Source: Lacticaseibacillus nasuensis JCM 17158
Lineage (GTDB): Bacteria > Bacillota > Bacilli > Lactobacillales > Lactobacillaceae
Length of the DNA: 64,000 nt
NCBI RefSeq assembly: GCF_001434705.1
Contig: NZ_AZDJ01000001.1
Span: 80,112-144,111 of the forward strand
Direction of reading: 5' to 3'
Made by a program: the position numbers and the translations under genes. Below, in pieces: positions 36,766 to 45,481 of this stretch. Under the pieces are notes generated by a model that worked only from the letters and a program-made list of their open reading frames with translations, did not search any database and had not been told where the DNA came from. Numbering within the stretch: position 1 is the first letter of the stretch; every line of letters begins with the position of its first letter.

Positions 36766-36812
36766 ACAGCCGAGTCGCCGATCAAAATGATCGGCAGACT
36801 CGGCTGTTTTTG
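36766..36812. terminator. Bidirectional terminator after glnA
   Basis: Long stem CAGCCGAGTC(G)CCGATCA / TGATCGG..GACTCGGCTG with T and A tracts on either side, serving glnA and the converging secreted-protein gene. Confidence 0.93.
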
Positions 36813-36820
36813 CGTTGCGA

Positions 36821-37723
36821 TTAAGCTTCGACGACGCCGAAGACAATCTTGCCAGACAGGCTGACAAAGAAGGCGCCTAGGCCGGTCGCCACGGCGTTGC
36901 CGCCGGCGGCACCACCGCCGCCTGGTTGTGGGCTCGGCGCGGCGAGGGCCGTTTGTTGCGTGGTTGGATATTGTTGCTGTTCATCGCGTTGGTGGCGCTT
37001 AGGCGTCGCTTTTTTCGCCTGGTGCGTCGCCGGCTGTGCGGCGACCGAGGCGGCTGGCTTGGCCGCCTTGGCATTCGCGGCTGGTTTGGCCGGGGTCTTG
37101 GCGGCGATTCGGCCAACGCTACTCATGGTGCGCTGGTGGAATAACTTGCCATCGTCGCTGCTAGCCTTGGCCGGTGTGCTCGGCTTGGCGGCTGGCTGCT
37201 TCGTGGTGGCCGGCGTGGTGTCGTCGGTCGCGGGTAGTGTTGGCGTCGTGGCCGGCTCGCTTGGCTGCTCGGTGGTCGTGGTGGTTTGCGTATGGAACGG
37301 CGTGGCGCCGGCCGGAGCCTTCAACAACACGTAATACAGTTGCGGCGTGGCTTGATAGTTGCCGCCGCCTACCGTGGCGTCGCTGAGAATCGTGTAGCCG
37401 AGGCGCTTGTAAGGTTGCGTGTAAAAACTCGTGTCGAATTGAATCGCCGTGCCGATGTCGCCGGTCAGGTATTCACGCGCCAGCACTTCGCCGGTGGCCT
37501 GCACGATGTAGGACACGGACGCGTTGCCTTGTTGCGTCTTGGTGCCTTGCGTATTCGGCAAAGTGTTGCCGGTGGTCGTCGCCGGTTCAGCGGGTTGTTG
37601 AACCACGGTGCCAGGCGGCAAGGTGCCGGCGGCCCGCACCGGGTCGGGTTGGGCGTTCAAGACGGCGACAGTCAGGAGACTCCCGGCGAATAGGAAGATT
37701 TTGTTTGGCGTAATTTTCTTCAT
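36821..37723 (-). CDS. Secreted MucBP-like protein with low-complexity C-terminal half (300 aa)
   Basis: Signal peptide about residues 1-31 (MKKITPNKIFLFAGSLLTVA...DPVRA). One MucBP-like beta domain follows (about 68-140: VSYIVQATGEVLA, TQPYKRLGYTILSD, YYVLLKA), then about 130 residues rich in Thr, Pro, Ala, Lys and Gln, and a final Gly/Ala-rich hydrophobic stretch (ATGLGAFFVSLSGKIVFGVV) without an LPxTG motif or basic tail. The hydrophobic end could insert in the membrane. It lies 18 bp downstream of the Mga-like regulator on the same strand. A role in surface binding is inferred from the domain only. Confidence 0.7.
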   Translation of the reverse strand: MKKITPNKIFLFAGSLLTVAVLNAQPDPVRAAGTLPPGTVVQQPAEPATTTGNTLPNTQGTKTQQGNASVSYIVQATGEVLAREYLTGDIGTAIQFDTSFYTQPYKRLGYTILSDATVGGGNYQATPQLYYVLLKAPAGATPFHTQTTTTTEQPSEPATTPTLPATDDTTPATTKQPAAKPSTPAKASSDDGKLFHQRTMSSVGRIAAKTPAKPAANAKAAKPAASVAAQPATHQAKKATPKRHQRDEQQQYPTTQQTALAAPSPQPGGGGAAGGNAVATGLGAFFVSLSGKIVFGVVEA

Positions 37724-37741
37724 GATGAGCCTCCTTTGAGC

Positions 37742-39205
37742 TTAATCGGGTAGGGCGGCGAGCTTGGCGCGCTTGCAGGTGAGAATCATGTCGGCGAGCA
37801 TCGACCAGTCCGTCGGCGTCGGTGGGTCCTGCCAAATGACTTGCGGCGCGGCGACTTGCGTGGCGTGGAAGTCGGAAATATAAATGTCGGTTTGCGCGTC
37901 CACCGCGCGGGTGACGATGAGGTTGGCCTGGGTGAAGGCGCCGAGGCTACGAATCACGTAGTCCGTGTACAGCGTGCCTTGCGAGAAGTCGACGCAGACG
38001 TAAACGCGATCGGCCATTACCGCCGGCGGCAGCGCCGTGATCAAGGCGAACATGTAGCTGAAGTACAAGTTGACTTGTAAGGCGGCGTCGACGGGAATGC
38101 CGGCACTCTCCGGCAGGCCGTGAATGAACTCGAGGATCAAGACGTCAAACGACGGGTACAAGTCGCGGAAGAAGCTGACCTGATCGGCATCGATGAACGT
38201 CGTCGGCGGGACGAAGAAGGTGGTGAATTGCAGGTGCAGCTGTTGCAGCGCCTGGGTCACGGCTTGTTGATCCTGGTCGCTGGTGGCGCTGACTGCCGGA
38301 TGGGCCAGCAGTTGCTGGGTAAAATCCTGCGTTAGCTTGGCGGCCAGCGGGAAGTTGGCTTGCAGGCTGGCGGCACTTGGCGTGTAGAAGCCTTGCCCAA
38401 TCAGGAAACTATAGAGATAGTCGAACTCGGCTGCGGTGAGGGGCACGTCCAGGTTGACCGCGGCTTGGATCGCGGTTTCGACGGCCGTTGCTTGAGCGGC
38501 CGGGACCAGCGGCACTTGGCGCGCAGGAGCGGTGATGCGGCCGCCGTTTTGCCAGCGCAGCAACCAGACCTTGAAGAAAATCGTCAGCTTGGTGGCTTGC
38601 GTCGGCGGTAGCGGGCCGGCGAGCAGCGGCGCCAAGGCCTGCGTCAAGGCACCGGCCAGTTCGTCGAGTTCGGGAAACGGGGCGCTGACGCCGCTATACA
38701 TCGCGTAGTACAGCTGAAACAGCCGCAGGCGAATGATGGCTTCCTCGTCATTGGTTGTGCCCACCGGCGAGAAAAACCCGTGTGCCGACAAGAGCTGATC
38801 GAGTTCGTTGACCGCGCGGTAGAACCCGGCGTTACTGAGGTAGTTGGCCGCGACGTATTCGCGCCGCGTGTATTGCTCGGAATACAAGAAGCGATATTCA
38901 AAGGCGATGTACAAGGCTGAGCGTTGCAGGTACACGAGGCCAATGCGTTGCAGCTGGTAGCTCGTGATGCCGTGGCCCGCCCAGACGCCCTTGGTCGTTT
39001 CATCCAAATAAGCCGGAGGGGTGGCCTTCAACGTCGCCAAATCGGCATTGATCGCGTCGAAGGTTTTGTTCAACTGGTACCCAGTCAGGCCAAATTCGTC
39101 GGCAATGGCGGTTTTGGTGACGGTCGCGGTGGCGCTGCGTGAGAGGTGTTGGAGAACGGCATAGCACACCGAATCATCATGATTGAACAAGAATTGGAAA
39201 TGCAT
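37742..39205 (-). CDS. Mga/AtxA-like helix-turn-helix transcriptional regulator
   Basis: A 487-residue regulator of the Mga family, which in streptococci controls surface adhesins and virulence genes. Near the N-terminus an Mga-type HTH is visible (TKTAIADEFGLTGYQLNKTFDAINADL), followed by a second HTH region (YTRREYVAANYLSNAGFYRAVNELDQLL); the C-terminal third (from about 385) resembles the EIIB-like/PRD-type dimer domain. ATG 39205 with GAGGC just upstream. It sits between a secreted MucBP-like gene (downstream) and two divergent MucBP-like genes, its probable targets by analogy with Mga. Confidence 0.8.
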   Translation of the reverse strand: MHFQFLFNHDDSVCYAVLQHLSRSATATVTKTAIADEFGLTGYQLNKTFDAINADLATLKATPPAYLDETTKGVWAGHGITSYQLQRIGLVYLQRSALYIAFEYRFLYSEQYTRREYVAANYLSNAGFYRAVNELDQLLSAHGFFSPVGTTNDEEAIIRLRLFQLYYAMYSGVSAPFPELDELAGALTQALAPLLAGPLPPTQATKLTIFFKVWLLRWQNGGRITAPARQVPLVPAAQATAVETAIQAAVNLDVPLTAAEFDYLYSFLIGQGFYTPSAASLQANFPLAAKLTQDFTQQLLAHPAVSATSDQDQQAVTQALQQLHLQFTTFFVPPTTFIDADQVSFFRDLYPSFDVLILEFIHGLPESAGIPVDAALQVNLYFSYMFALITALPPAVMADRVYVCVDFSQGTLYTDYVIRSLGAFTQANLIVTRAVDAQTDIYISDFHATQVAAPQVIWQDPPTPTDWSMLADMILTCKRAKLAALPD

Positions 39206-39411
39206 AGTTGCCTCATCTTCTCCTATAAATGGCAGAGCCATTCTCGGACATAATTTATTGTAACCTACCTCCTATAATAGCGGAGCCAAACCGGGAAATA
39301 AAGGTGTCTCAACTTTTTACAAAAATCGGTAAATTGTGGCACGCCCAAAGCATTCACATCAAGCCATAATTTTCCTATCATAAGCATTAAGAGAAAGGCA
39401 GGCGAATATGG

Positions 39412-39954
39412 ATGGCAATGAATGGATACGAAACAATTGAACGACCGATTGTCACCATCGCCTTGCTGGCGGCGGACATCAAGGGCCGAATCATTCAAGG
39501 GGTGCGGCCAAAGCTGGTGTCCGGTGCCGTGGGGGAGCCAATCGCCGCGACGTTAGCGGTCAGCGGCTATCGCCAATTGGCCGACAACCAAAGTTTCCCC
39601 GCCGATAGTGGCGCCCGCATCAAGGTGCCCTTCGAGCCGCTGCCGCAAGTCGCCAAGGTCCGCTTTCTCGATGGCGACGGCAGTGAGCTCCATGCGCCAC
39701 TGATGCTTAGCGGCGTCAGCGACGGGGCCGTGCCGCGCGCAGAGGTGCTCGGGGTACGCCGCGAGCTCGCTGCTGCCGGTTACGTCGCCATCAACGACGA
39801 AACCTTCGGCGCCCAATTCGCCCGCGACAGCCAGGAGCTCGACTTCACCGTCATGTTCCAACGCCGCGAGCCTGCCGCCAGGAAACCATCCTGGTGGGCA
39901 TTACGGTTTCACCAACAAAATCAAGGAGGTCACCATCATGGAAATGTTCAGTAA
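39412..39954 (+). CDS. MucBP-like two-domain protein without obvious signal peptide (180 aa)
   Basis: Two MucBP-type beta domains in tandem: residues about 10-75 (RPIVTIALLAADIKGRII, SGAVGEPIAATLAVSGYRQL) and 80-150 (KVRFLDGDGSELHAPLMLSG, LAAAGYVAINDETFG, FTVMFQRRE), each with the pattern strand-x-DxxG-strand-x-G-GY-strand. There is no hydrophobic signal sequence, so the product appears cytoplasmic or exported by an unknown route. Start uncertain: ATG 39412 or 39418 follow AAAGG at 12 bp or more; ATG 39408 opens only a 10-codon frame. It overlaps the next gene by 17 bp and diverges from the Mga-like regulator. Confidence 0.65.
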   Translation: MAMNGYETIERPIVTIALLAADIKGRIIQGVRPKLVSGAVGEPIAATLAVSGYRQLADNQSFPADSGARIKVPFEPLPQVAKVRFLDGDGSELHAPLMLSGVSDGAVPRAEVLGVRRELAAAGYVAINDETFGAQFARDSQELDFTVMFQRREPAARKPSWWALRFHQQNQGGHHHGNVQ

Positions 39955-40261
39955 TCCAATCGGCTTAGCAGCAGGCCTGTCACTTTGTGCACACGCCAAG
40001 GCCGTGCATCATCAACCACAGGCCATGATCAGTTTTCGGCTCGTGCCGACGCTGGCCAATGGCAAACCGATTCGCGGTGTCCGCCCGTTTGAATTAATCG
40101 GAACGCCGAATAGCGACTTGATTACCAGCCTGGATGTGCCGGGCTACCAACTGTGCTTCGGCCAACAGCTCCGCTTCCCGCGGGTGTCCGGGCTGGTCGC
40201 GCCACTCTATTATGAACCAGCCGAAACGACCCAGGAATTGTCGGTTGCCGGCTTAGACTAA
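39938..40261 (+). CDS. Single MucBP-like domain protein (107 aa)
   Basis: The main domain (about 30-95) matches the second half-repeat of the large adhesin at 55.7 kb: here ISFRLVPTLANGKPIRG...DVPGYQL, there VTTNLVPHDSTGRLLSP...SVPGYTP. The first 25 residues (NPIGLAAGLSLCAHAKA) are mildly hydrophobic but lack a positive n-region, so a signal peptide is doubtful. AAGGAGGT is 7 bp upstream of ATG 39938, a strong site. It overlaps the preceding gene by 17 bp, so the two are translated together. A terminator follows. Confidence 0.65.
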   Translation: MEMFSNPIGLAAGLSLCAHAKAVHHQPQAMISFRLVPTLANGKPIRGVRPFELIGTPNSDLITSLDVPGYQLCFGQQLRFPRVSGLVAPLYYEPAETTQELSVAGLD

Positions 40262-40270
40262 TGCCATTAT

Positions 40271-40299
40271 TGATCACCGCGATTGCGGTGATTTTTTTT
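40271..40299 (+). terminator. Terminator of MucBP-like pair
   Basis: ATCACCGC-GATT-GCGGTGAT stem followed by eight T residues. Confidence 0.92.
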
Positions 40300-40411
40300 T
40301 GGCCTGGACCAATTTTTCAGGCAGCCCATGGGCAAGCGGCTGGTCGGGAAAAGGTGGGTCAAACCGATTGGTAGCGATTGCAGGCTAAATATAAATTTCG
40401 CAATATTCGGG

Positions 40412-40469
40412 TTGACAGCGTTTTCCTAACTTGTTAAGCTAGTCTCGAATCAAACGTAAAACGTTTTAC
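40412..40469 (+). promoter_or_regulatory. rbs promoter and RbsR operator
   Basis: -35 TTGACA (40412-40417), 17-bp spacer, -10-like TAAGCT (40435-40440). Sixteen bp further lies a perfect 14-bp palindrome GTAAAACGTTTTAC (40456-40469), a LacI-family-type operator placed to block transcription start. Confidence 0.85.
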
Positions 40470-40495
40470 TAAGTTAACCGGAAGGAGGGATGACC

Positions 40496-41518
40496 ATGGC
40501 GAAGAAAGTAACGATCCGCGATGTCGCAGAAGCGGCGGGGTTGTCCGTCACCACGGTGTCCCTCATCCTCAACGGCAAGGGCGCACGGTTTGCCGCCGAC
40601 ACCCAGGCGAAGGTCCGGCATTGCGCCAAGGTGCTGGATTACCACCCGGATTACTTCGCCCGGGGGCTGGTGGGCCAGCGAGGCAACTCGCTAGGCATCG
40701 TGGTGCCGGATATCTTGAATCCCTTCTTTGCCACGTTTGTGCAGCAGGTCTCCGAGGTGGCGATTCCGCAAGGGTACTTCCCGCAGGTGTTCTCGGTGAA
40801 TGGCTTCCACGAAAACGTGGGGCACTTCATTGAACAATTCGCCGGTGGTACCCAGCGGGGGTTGATCCTCGCCGCGCCTGGCGCCAGTTCCGAGATTGTC
40901 GACAAGCTGACGCAAAGCGATAACCTGCCGCTGGTCTTCACCGACCAAGCCGAGGTATCGACAGGCGGGGACATGGTGCTGATCGACGAGGCGATTGCCG
41001 GGCAGGCGATTGCCGAGCACCTCTTAAAGCTCGGACACCGGCGCATTGCGTTGGTGGTGCCGCAAACCCTGTCCTTAAACCTAGTAAAACGTTTTTCCGG
41101 ATTCCAGACCGCTTTTGCGGCGTATGGCGTGCCGCTACCGGATGATCTGATCTTCCGCGAGCGCTTCGGCCCCGATGGTGGCGAGGCGGCGGCGACGAAA
41201 ATCGTCGCCACTGACGCCACGGCAATCATCGCCATCAACGACGACATGGCCGTGGGCGTCTACCGCGGGCTGATGGCGCAAGGCAAGCGCATCCCCGCCG
41301 ATTATTCCGTGGTTGGCTTCGATGACATTCCGCTGGCCAGTTACCTGACCCCGCAGCTCACCACCGTTCACCAGCCGATTCACGCCTTAGCCGAAAAAGC
41401 CGTCTCACGCATCATTGATCGCCTCGCGCATCCATCCTTGCCGCTTGAAGTCACCCATTTGGCGACGCGGCTGGTCGTGCGCGGGTCGACGACAGCCATT
41501 ATTCCGGGCAACCGGTAG
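40496..41518 (+). CDS. rbsR: LacI-family ribose operon repressor
   Basis: 340 residues. HTH and hinge: TIRDVAEAAGLSVTTVSLILNG at the N-terminus, followed by a periplasmic-binding-protein-like ligand domain (SLGIVVPDILNPFFATFVQQ; VVGFDDIPLASYLTPQLTTVHQP). ATG 40496 has AAGGAGG 7 bp upstream; ATG 40490 is too close. It heads a complete rbsRDACBK operon and is followed 15 bp later by rbsD. A near-copy of the operator lies inside the gene at 41084-41097. Ribose is the expected inducer, by context. Confidence 0.92.
   Translation: MAKKVTIRDVAEAAGLSVTTVSLILNGKGARFAADTQAKVRHCAKVLDYHPDYFARGLVGQRGNSLGIVVPDILNPFFATFVQQVSEVAIPQGYFPQVFSVNGFHENVGHFIEQFAGGTQRGLILAAPGASSEIVDKLTQSDNLPLVFTDQAEVSTGGDMVLIDEAIAGQAIAEHLLKLGHRRIALVVPQTLSLNLVKRFSGFQTAFAAYGVPLPDDLIFRERFGPDGGEAAATKIVATDATAIIAINDDMAVGVYRGLMAQGKRIPADYSVVGFDDIPLASYLTPQLTTVHQPIHALAEKAVSRIIDRLAHPSLPLEVTHLATRLVVRGSTTAIIPGNR
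41084..41097 (+). promoter_or_regulatory. Possible auxiliary RbsR operator inside rbsR
   Basis: GTAAAACGTTTTTC differs from the perfect upstream palindrome (GTAAAACGTTTTAC) at one position. It is AT-rich within a GC-rich gene and about 630 bp from the main operator, a distance compatible with looping. Confidence 0.45.
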
Positions 41519-41533
41519 AAACGAGGAATCATT

Positions 41534-41926
41534 ATGAAGAAAGGCACTGTATTAAACACCCAAATCTCCGCGGTGATCGCGGACATGGGCCACTTCGACA
41601 CGTTAAGCATCGGCGACGCGGGCATGCCCGTCCCAGCCGGCACCAAGAAAATCGACCTGGCGGTGACGCTGGGCCTGCCGAAGTTCATCGACGTCTTGGC
41701 CAACGTGTTGACCGAGCTGCAAATCCAAAAGGTGTACCTGGCAGAGGAAATCAAAACCGAGAACCCGGCGCAACTTAAGGCCATTGAAAACCTGATCGAC
41801 GTGCCCATCGAATTCATCCCGCACGCCGAGATGAAAAAGCACCTGGCCGTTGACAAAGCATTCATTCGCACCGGCGAGGCCACCCCATTTTCAAACATCA
41901 TCTTGGAAAGCGGCGTCACGTTTTAG
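41534..41926 (+). CDS. rbsD: D-ribose pyranase
   Basis: Interconverts beta-pyranose and furanose forms of ribose so that ribokinase can use imported sugar. 130 residues, normal length. Family features: [22 protein letters not shown] with the catalytic His of GHFD, DAGMPVP, and C-terminal [24 protein letters not shown] is 8 bp upstream. Second gene of rbsRDACBK. Confidence 0.95.
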   Translation: MKKGTVLNTQISAVIADMGHFDTLSIGDAGMPVPAGTKKIDLAVTLGLPKFIDVLANVLTELQIQKVYLAEEIKTENPAQLKAIENLIDVPIEFIPHAEMKKHLAVDKAFIRTGEATPFSNIILESGVTF

Positions 41927-41965
41927 CCACAGCATCACCTGCATGCAAATAATGGAGGCATCAAC

Positions 41966-43459
41966 ATGAGAATTGAAATGAAAGGGATTTCGAAGGCGTT
42001 CGGGCAAAACCGCGTCCTGGAAGGCGTTAACTTCACCGTGAATTCCGGTGAGGTCCACGCGCTGATGGGCGAAAACGGCGCCGGCAAATCCACGCTGATG
42101 AACATTTTCACCGGCTTGTATGCTAAAGACGGCGGGACGATCACCATCGACGGCCAAGAGGCGCACTTCAGCGGGCCGCTGGACGCCGAGCAGCACGGCA
42201 TCAGCTTTATCCACCAGGAAATGAACAACTTCTTGGAGATGCCGGTGGTGGACAACATGTTCCTGAATAAGGAGCTGCACACCAAGCTCGGCACGCTGGA
42301 CGACAAGAAGATGCGCGCCCAGGCGACGCATTACCTGCAGGAGCTTGGCGCTGACATCGACGTCACCCAGCCGATTGGCACCTTAAGCGTCGGCCGCCAG
42401 CAAATGATTGAAATCGCCAAGTCGCTGATGACCGACGCGAAGATCATCATCATGGACGAGCCGACCGCCGCGTTGACGGAAACCGAAATCAAGAACCTGT
42501 TCGATGTCGTCAACCGGCTGAAGGCCAAGGGCGTGGGTTTCATCTACATCTCACACCGCATGGAGGAAATCTTCGAGATTGCCGACAAGGTCACCGTGAT
42601 GCGCGATGGCGTGTCCGTGGCGGAATACGACACCAAAGACGTCTCCATGAAACAGCTGGTCAAGGACATGGTCGGCCGGGAAATCGGCGACTTCTATCCG
42701 GAGCGGCACCCCGAATTCGGCCCCGTGGCGTTGAAGGCGGAGCACCTCAGCGAAAAAGGGGTCTTCGAAGACGTCAGCTTCTCCGTTCGTGAAGGTGAAA
42801 TCCTGGCCTTTTCCGGGTTGATGGGCGCCGGGCGCACGGAAATCATGCGGGCCATCTTCGGCATCGACCACCTGGATAGCGGCACGGTGGAAATCGATGG
42901 CAAGCCGGTGCACATTCACACACCAGCCGATGCCATTAAGGCGCAAATCGGGTTTGCCACCGAAAACCGCAAGGACGAAGGCTTGTTCCTGAACGATTCG
43001 CTGCACGACAACATCGTGTTGCCAAGCATCAACGGCTTCGTCAAGCACGGCTTAGTCGATGACAAGGCCACCAACCAATTCGTTGAGATGCTGATGAAGC
43101 GCCTCACCGTCAAGGCGATGGGGCCAGACGTCACCGCCGGCAGTCTCAGCGGCGGGAATCAGCAGAAGGTCGTGTTGGCCAAATGGGTCGGCAGCGGCGC
43201 CAAGGTGTTGATTCTCGATGAACCGACCCGCGGCGTTGACGTTGGCGCCAAGCGCGAAATTTACGACCTGATGAACGAGCTGACCGCGCGGCACGTGGCG
43301 ATCATCATGATCTCCAGTGACCTGCCGGAAGTGCTCGGCATGTCCGATCGCATCGCGGTGGTTTATGAAGGTCACATCACGGGCATCGTGCCAACCGAAG
43401 GCGCGACGCAGGAATCCATCATGACATTAGCAACAGGAGGAAATACCAATGCAAACTAA
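41966..43459 (+). CDS. rbsA: Ribose ABC transporter ATP-binding protein
   Basis: Tandem-ATPase energising subunit, 497 residues. NBD1: Walker A GENGAGKST, signature LSVGRQQMIEIAKSL, Walker B IIIMDEPTAAL. NBD2: its Walker A is degenerate (GLMGAGRTE), as in RbsA proteins, with signature LSGGNQQKVVLAKW and Walker B LILDEPTRGVD. GGAGG lies upstream of ATG 41966. It overlaps rbsC by 11 bp. Confidence 0.96.
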   Translation: MRIEMKGISKAFGQNRVLEGVNFTVNSGEVHALMGENGAGKSTLMNIFTGLYAKDGGTITIDGQEAHFSGPLDAEQHGISFIHQEMNNFLEMPVVDNMFLNKELHTKLGTLDDKKMRAQATHYLQELGADIDVTQPIGTLSVGRQQMIEIAKSLMTDAKIIIMDEPTAALTETEIKNLFDVVNRLKAKGVGFIYISHRMEEIFEIADKVTVMRDGVSVAEYDTKDVSMKQLVKDMVGREIGDFYPERHPEFGPVALKAEHLSEKGVFEDVSFSVREGEILAFSGLMGAGRTEIMRAIFGIDHLDSGTVEIDGKPVHIHTPADAIKAQIGFATENRKDEGLFLNDSLHDNIVLPSINGFVKHGLVDDKATNQFVEMLMKRLTVKAMGPDVTAGSLSGGNQQKVVLAKWVGSGAKVLILDEPTRGVDVGAKREIYDLMNELTARHVAIIMISSDLPEVLGMSDRIAVVYEGHITGIVPTEGATQESIMTLATGGNTNAN

Positions 43460-44411
43460 AGAAGCAACAAAGAAGGGCTTTGACTTCAAGGCCATGTTGG
43501 GCAAACTTGGCCCGCTGCTGGCCTTGATCGTGTTGATCATCTTGGTCACTGTGTTGAGTCCCGGCTTCATGGCCCCGGCCAACTTGTTGAACCTGTTGCG
43601 GCAGGTGTCGATTAACGCCGTGATTGCCTTCGGGATGACCTTCGTCATTCTCACCGGCGGCATCGACTTGTCCGTCGGCTCGATTCTCGCCTTAAGCGGC
43701 GCCGTCACCGCCAGCATGATTGCTAACGGCGTCAGCCCAGCGATTGCATTGCTCGGCGGCATGCTGCTTGGCGCGGTGTTCGGTCTGTTGAACGGGATCT
43801 TGATCGCCTACGGGAAGGCGGCGCCATTCATCGCCACCTTGGCGACGATGACCATTTTCCGCGGCGCGACTTATGTCTTCACCAACGGGAACCCGATCAC
43901 CGGCGCGAAAATCAACGACAGCTTCTTGTTCCAGTTCATGGGTCGTGGCTACCTGTTTGGGATTCCGTTCCCAATCATCATCATGGCCGTGGTGTACGTC
44001 ATCTTGTTCGTCCTGTTGCATAAAACCGCGTTTGGCCGCAAGACCTACGCGTTAGGCGGCAACGAAACCGCCGCTTACATCGCCGGGGTGAAAACCAAGC
44101 TCGTGACGATGATCATCTACACGATTTCCGGGTTGATGGCCTCGATTGCCGGGATCATTTTGACCAGCCGGTTGAGCAGTGCCCAGCCAGACGCCGGGAC
44201 CAGCTACGAAATGGATGCCATTGCCGCCGTCGTCTTAGGCGGGACCTCCCTGGCCGGGGGTAAAGGCCGGATCTTCGGGACCTTGATTGGTGCCTTGATC
44301 ATTGGGACCTTGAACAACGGCATGAACCTGTTGGGTATTTCCAGTTTCTACCAGCAAATCGTCAAAGGGGTCGTCATCCTGATTGCCGTCTTGCTGGATC
44401 GGAAGAAATAA
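43449..44411 (+). CDS. rbsC: Ribose ABC transporter permease
   Basis: Membrane channel subunit, 320 residues with eight to ten TM helices; acts as dimer with RbsA. Typical segments: NLLNLLRQVSINAVIAFGMTFVILTGGIDLSVGS, FGRKTYALGGNETAAYIAGV (the EAA-like coupling loop) and VVLGGTSLAGGKGRIFGTLIGALIIG. AGGAGG just upstream of ATG 43449, within the end of rbsA. Confidence 0.96.
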   Translation: MQTKEATKKGFDFKAMLGKLGPLLALIVLIILVTVLSPGFMAPANLLNLLRQVSINAVIAFGMTFVILTGGIDLSVGSILALSGAVTASMIANGVSPAIALLGGMLLGAVFGLLNGILIAYGKAAPFIATLATMTIFRGATYVFTNGNPITGAKINDSFLFQFMGRGYLFGIPFPIIIMAVVYVILFVLLHKTAFGRKTYALGGNETAAYIAGVKTKLVTMIIYTISGLMASIAGIILTSRLSSAQPDAGTSYEMDAIAAVVLGGTSLAGGKGRIFGTLIGALIIGTLNNGMNLLGISSFYQQIVKGVVILIAVLLDRKK

Positions 44412-44453
44412 CTGTTGGGTATCAGGATTAAAAAAGAAAAGGGGAATTTCATC

Positions 44454-45410
44454 ATGAAAAAGTCTCTCAAGCACGTGCTGGGCACCATTGCTGTCGCCGC
44501 CTTGGCGGTCATCACCTTGTCCGCCTGCGGGAATACTGGCCTGGATTCCGGGAAGAGTTCTGACGCCAAGGTCACGAAAAAGGCGCCGAAGGATCTGAAG
44601 GTCGGCGTGTCGCTGTCCACCTTGTCCAACCCGTTCTTCGTTTCCGTTAAGAAGGGCGTCACTGAACTGGCCGACAAGAAGGGCACCAACGTTCAAGTCG
44701 CCGATGCGCAAAACGACACCGCCAAGCAGAACAACGACGTGGAAGACTTGATTCAAAAGAAGGTCGACGTCTTGATCATCAACCCGGTGGACTCCAGCGC
44801 CATTAGCTCCGCCGTCAAAGACGCCAACGATGCTGGCATTCCGGTCATCACCGTTGACCGTTCCGCCGATTCCGGTGATGTCTTGAGCCTGGTTGCTTCC
44901 AACTCCACGAAGGGTGGGCAAATGGCCGCCGACTTCCTGATCAAGAAGCTGGGTAAAAACGCCGCGATTGCCGAACTCCAAGGCACCCCAGGCGCGTCTG
45001 CCACGCGTGAACGCGGCAAGGGCTTCGACGCCACTGCCAAGGGTCAATTGAACATCGTGACTAAGCAAACCGCCGGCTTCGACCGCGCCAAGGGTCTGAG
45101 CGTCACGGAAAACATTCTCCAAGGCCACGGCGACATCAAGGGCATCTTCTCGCAAAACGATGAAATGGCCCTCGGCGCTGTGCAAGCTGCCAAGGCTGCC
45201 AAGAAGAACCTCGTCATCGTCGGCTTCGACGGTGAAGATGATGGCTTAAAGGCGGTTAAGGCCGGCGACATGGCCGCGACCGTTGCCCAGAAGCCTGAAG
45301 AAATGGGTAAGTTGGCGCTGCAAGCGGCCTTCGACCACTTCGCAGGCAAAAAGGTCAAGGCCAACATCGAGTCCCCACTTGAACTTGTGACCACCGACAG
45401 CTTAAAGTAA
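44454..45410 (+). CDS. rbsB: Ribose-binding lipoprotein
   Basis: Substrate-binding protein, 318 residues, anchored by a lipid on Cys25 (lipobox LSAC). Binding fold: LKVGVSLSTLSNPFFVSVKKG, DVLIINPVDSSAISSAVKDANDAGIPVITVDRS (Asp/Arg sugar contacts), LQGTPGASATRERGKGF. ATG 44454 has AAAAGGGG 9 bp upstream. A very strong GC hairpin separates it from rbsK, probably raising its mRNA abundance over the downstream gene. Confidence 0.96.
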   Translation: MKKSLKHVLGTIAVAALAVITLSACGNTGLDSGKSSDAKVTKKAPKDLKVGVSLSTLSNPFFVSVKKGVTELADKKGTNVQVADAQNDTAKQNNDVEDLIQKKVDVLIINPVDSSAISSAVKDANDAGIPVITVDRSADSGDVLSLVASNSTKGGQMAADFLIKKLGKNAAIAELQGTPGASATRERGKGFDATAKGQLNIVTKQTAGFDRAKGLSVTENILQGHGDIKGIFSQNDEMALGAVQAAKAAKKNLVIVGFDGEDDGLKAVKAGDMAATVAQKPEEMGKLALQAAFDHFAGKKVKANIESPLELVTTDSLK

Positions 45411-45431
45411 AAGAGTCAATTCAACAAAGAC

Positions 45432-45466
45432 GGCAGGGCCGCGGCAAAGCCGCGGCCCTGCGCCGT
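45432..45466 (+). promoter_or_regulatory. Strong intercistronic hairpin between rbsB and rbsK
   Basis: GCAGGGCCGCGG-CAAA-CCGCGGCCCTGC, a 12-bp GC stem without a U tract, 22 bp after the rbsB stop and just before the rbsK ribosome site. More like an mRNA-stabilising or processing element than a terminator. Confidence 0.7.
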
Positions 45467-45481
45467 AAGGAGGAACCTGTT

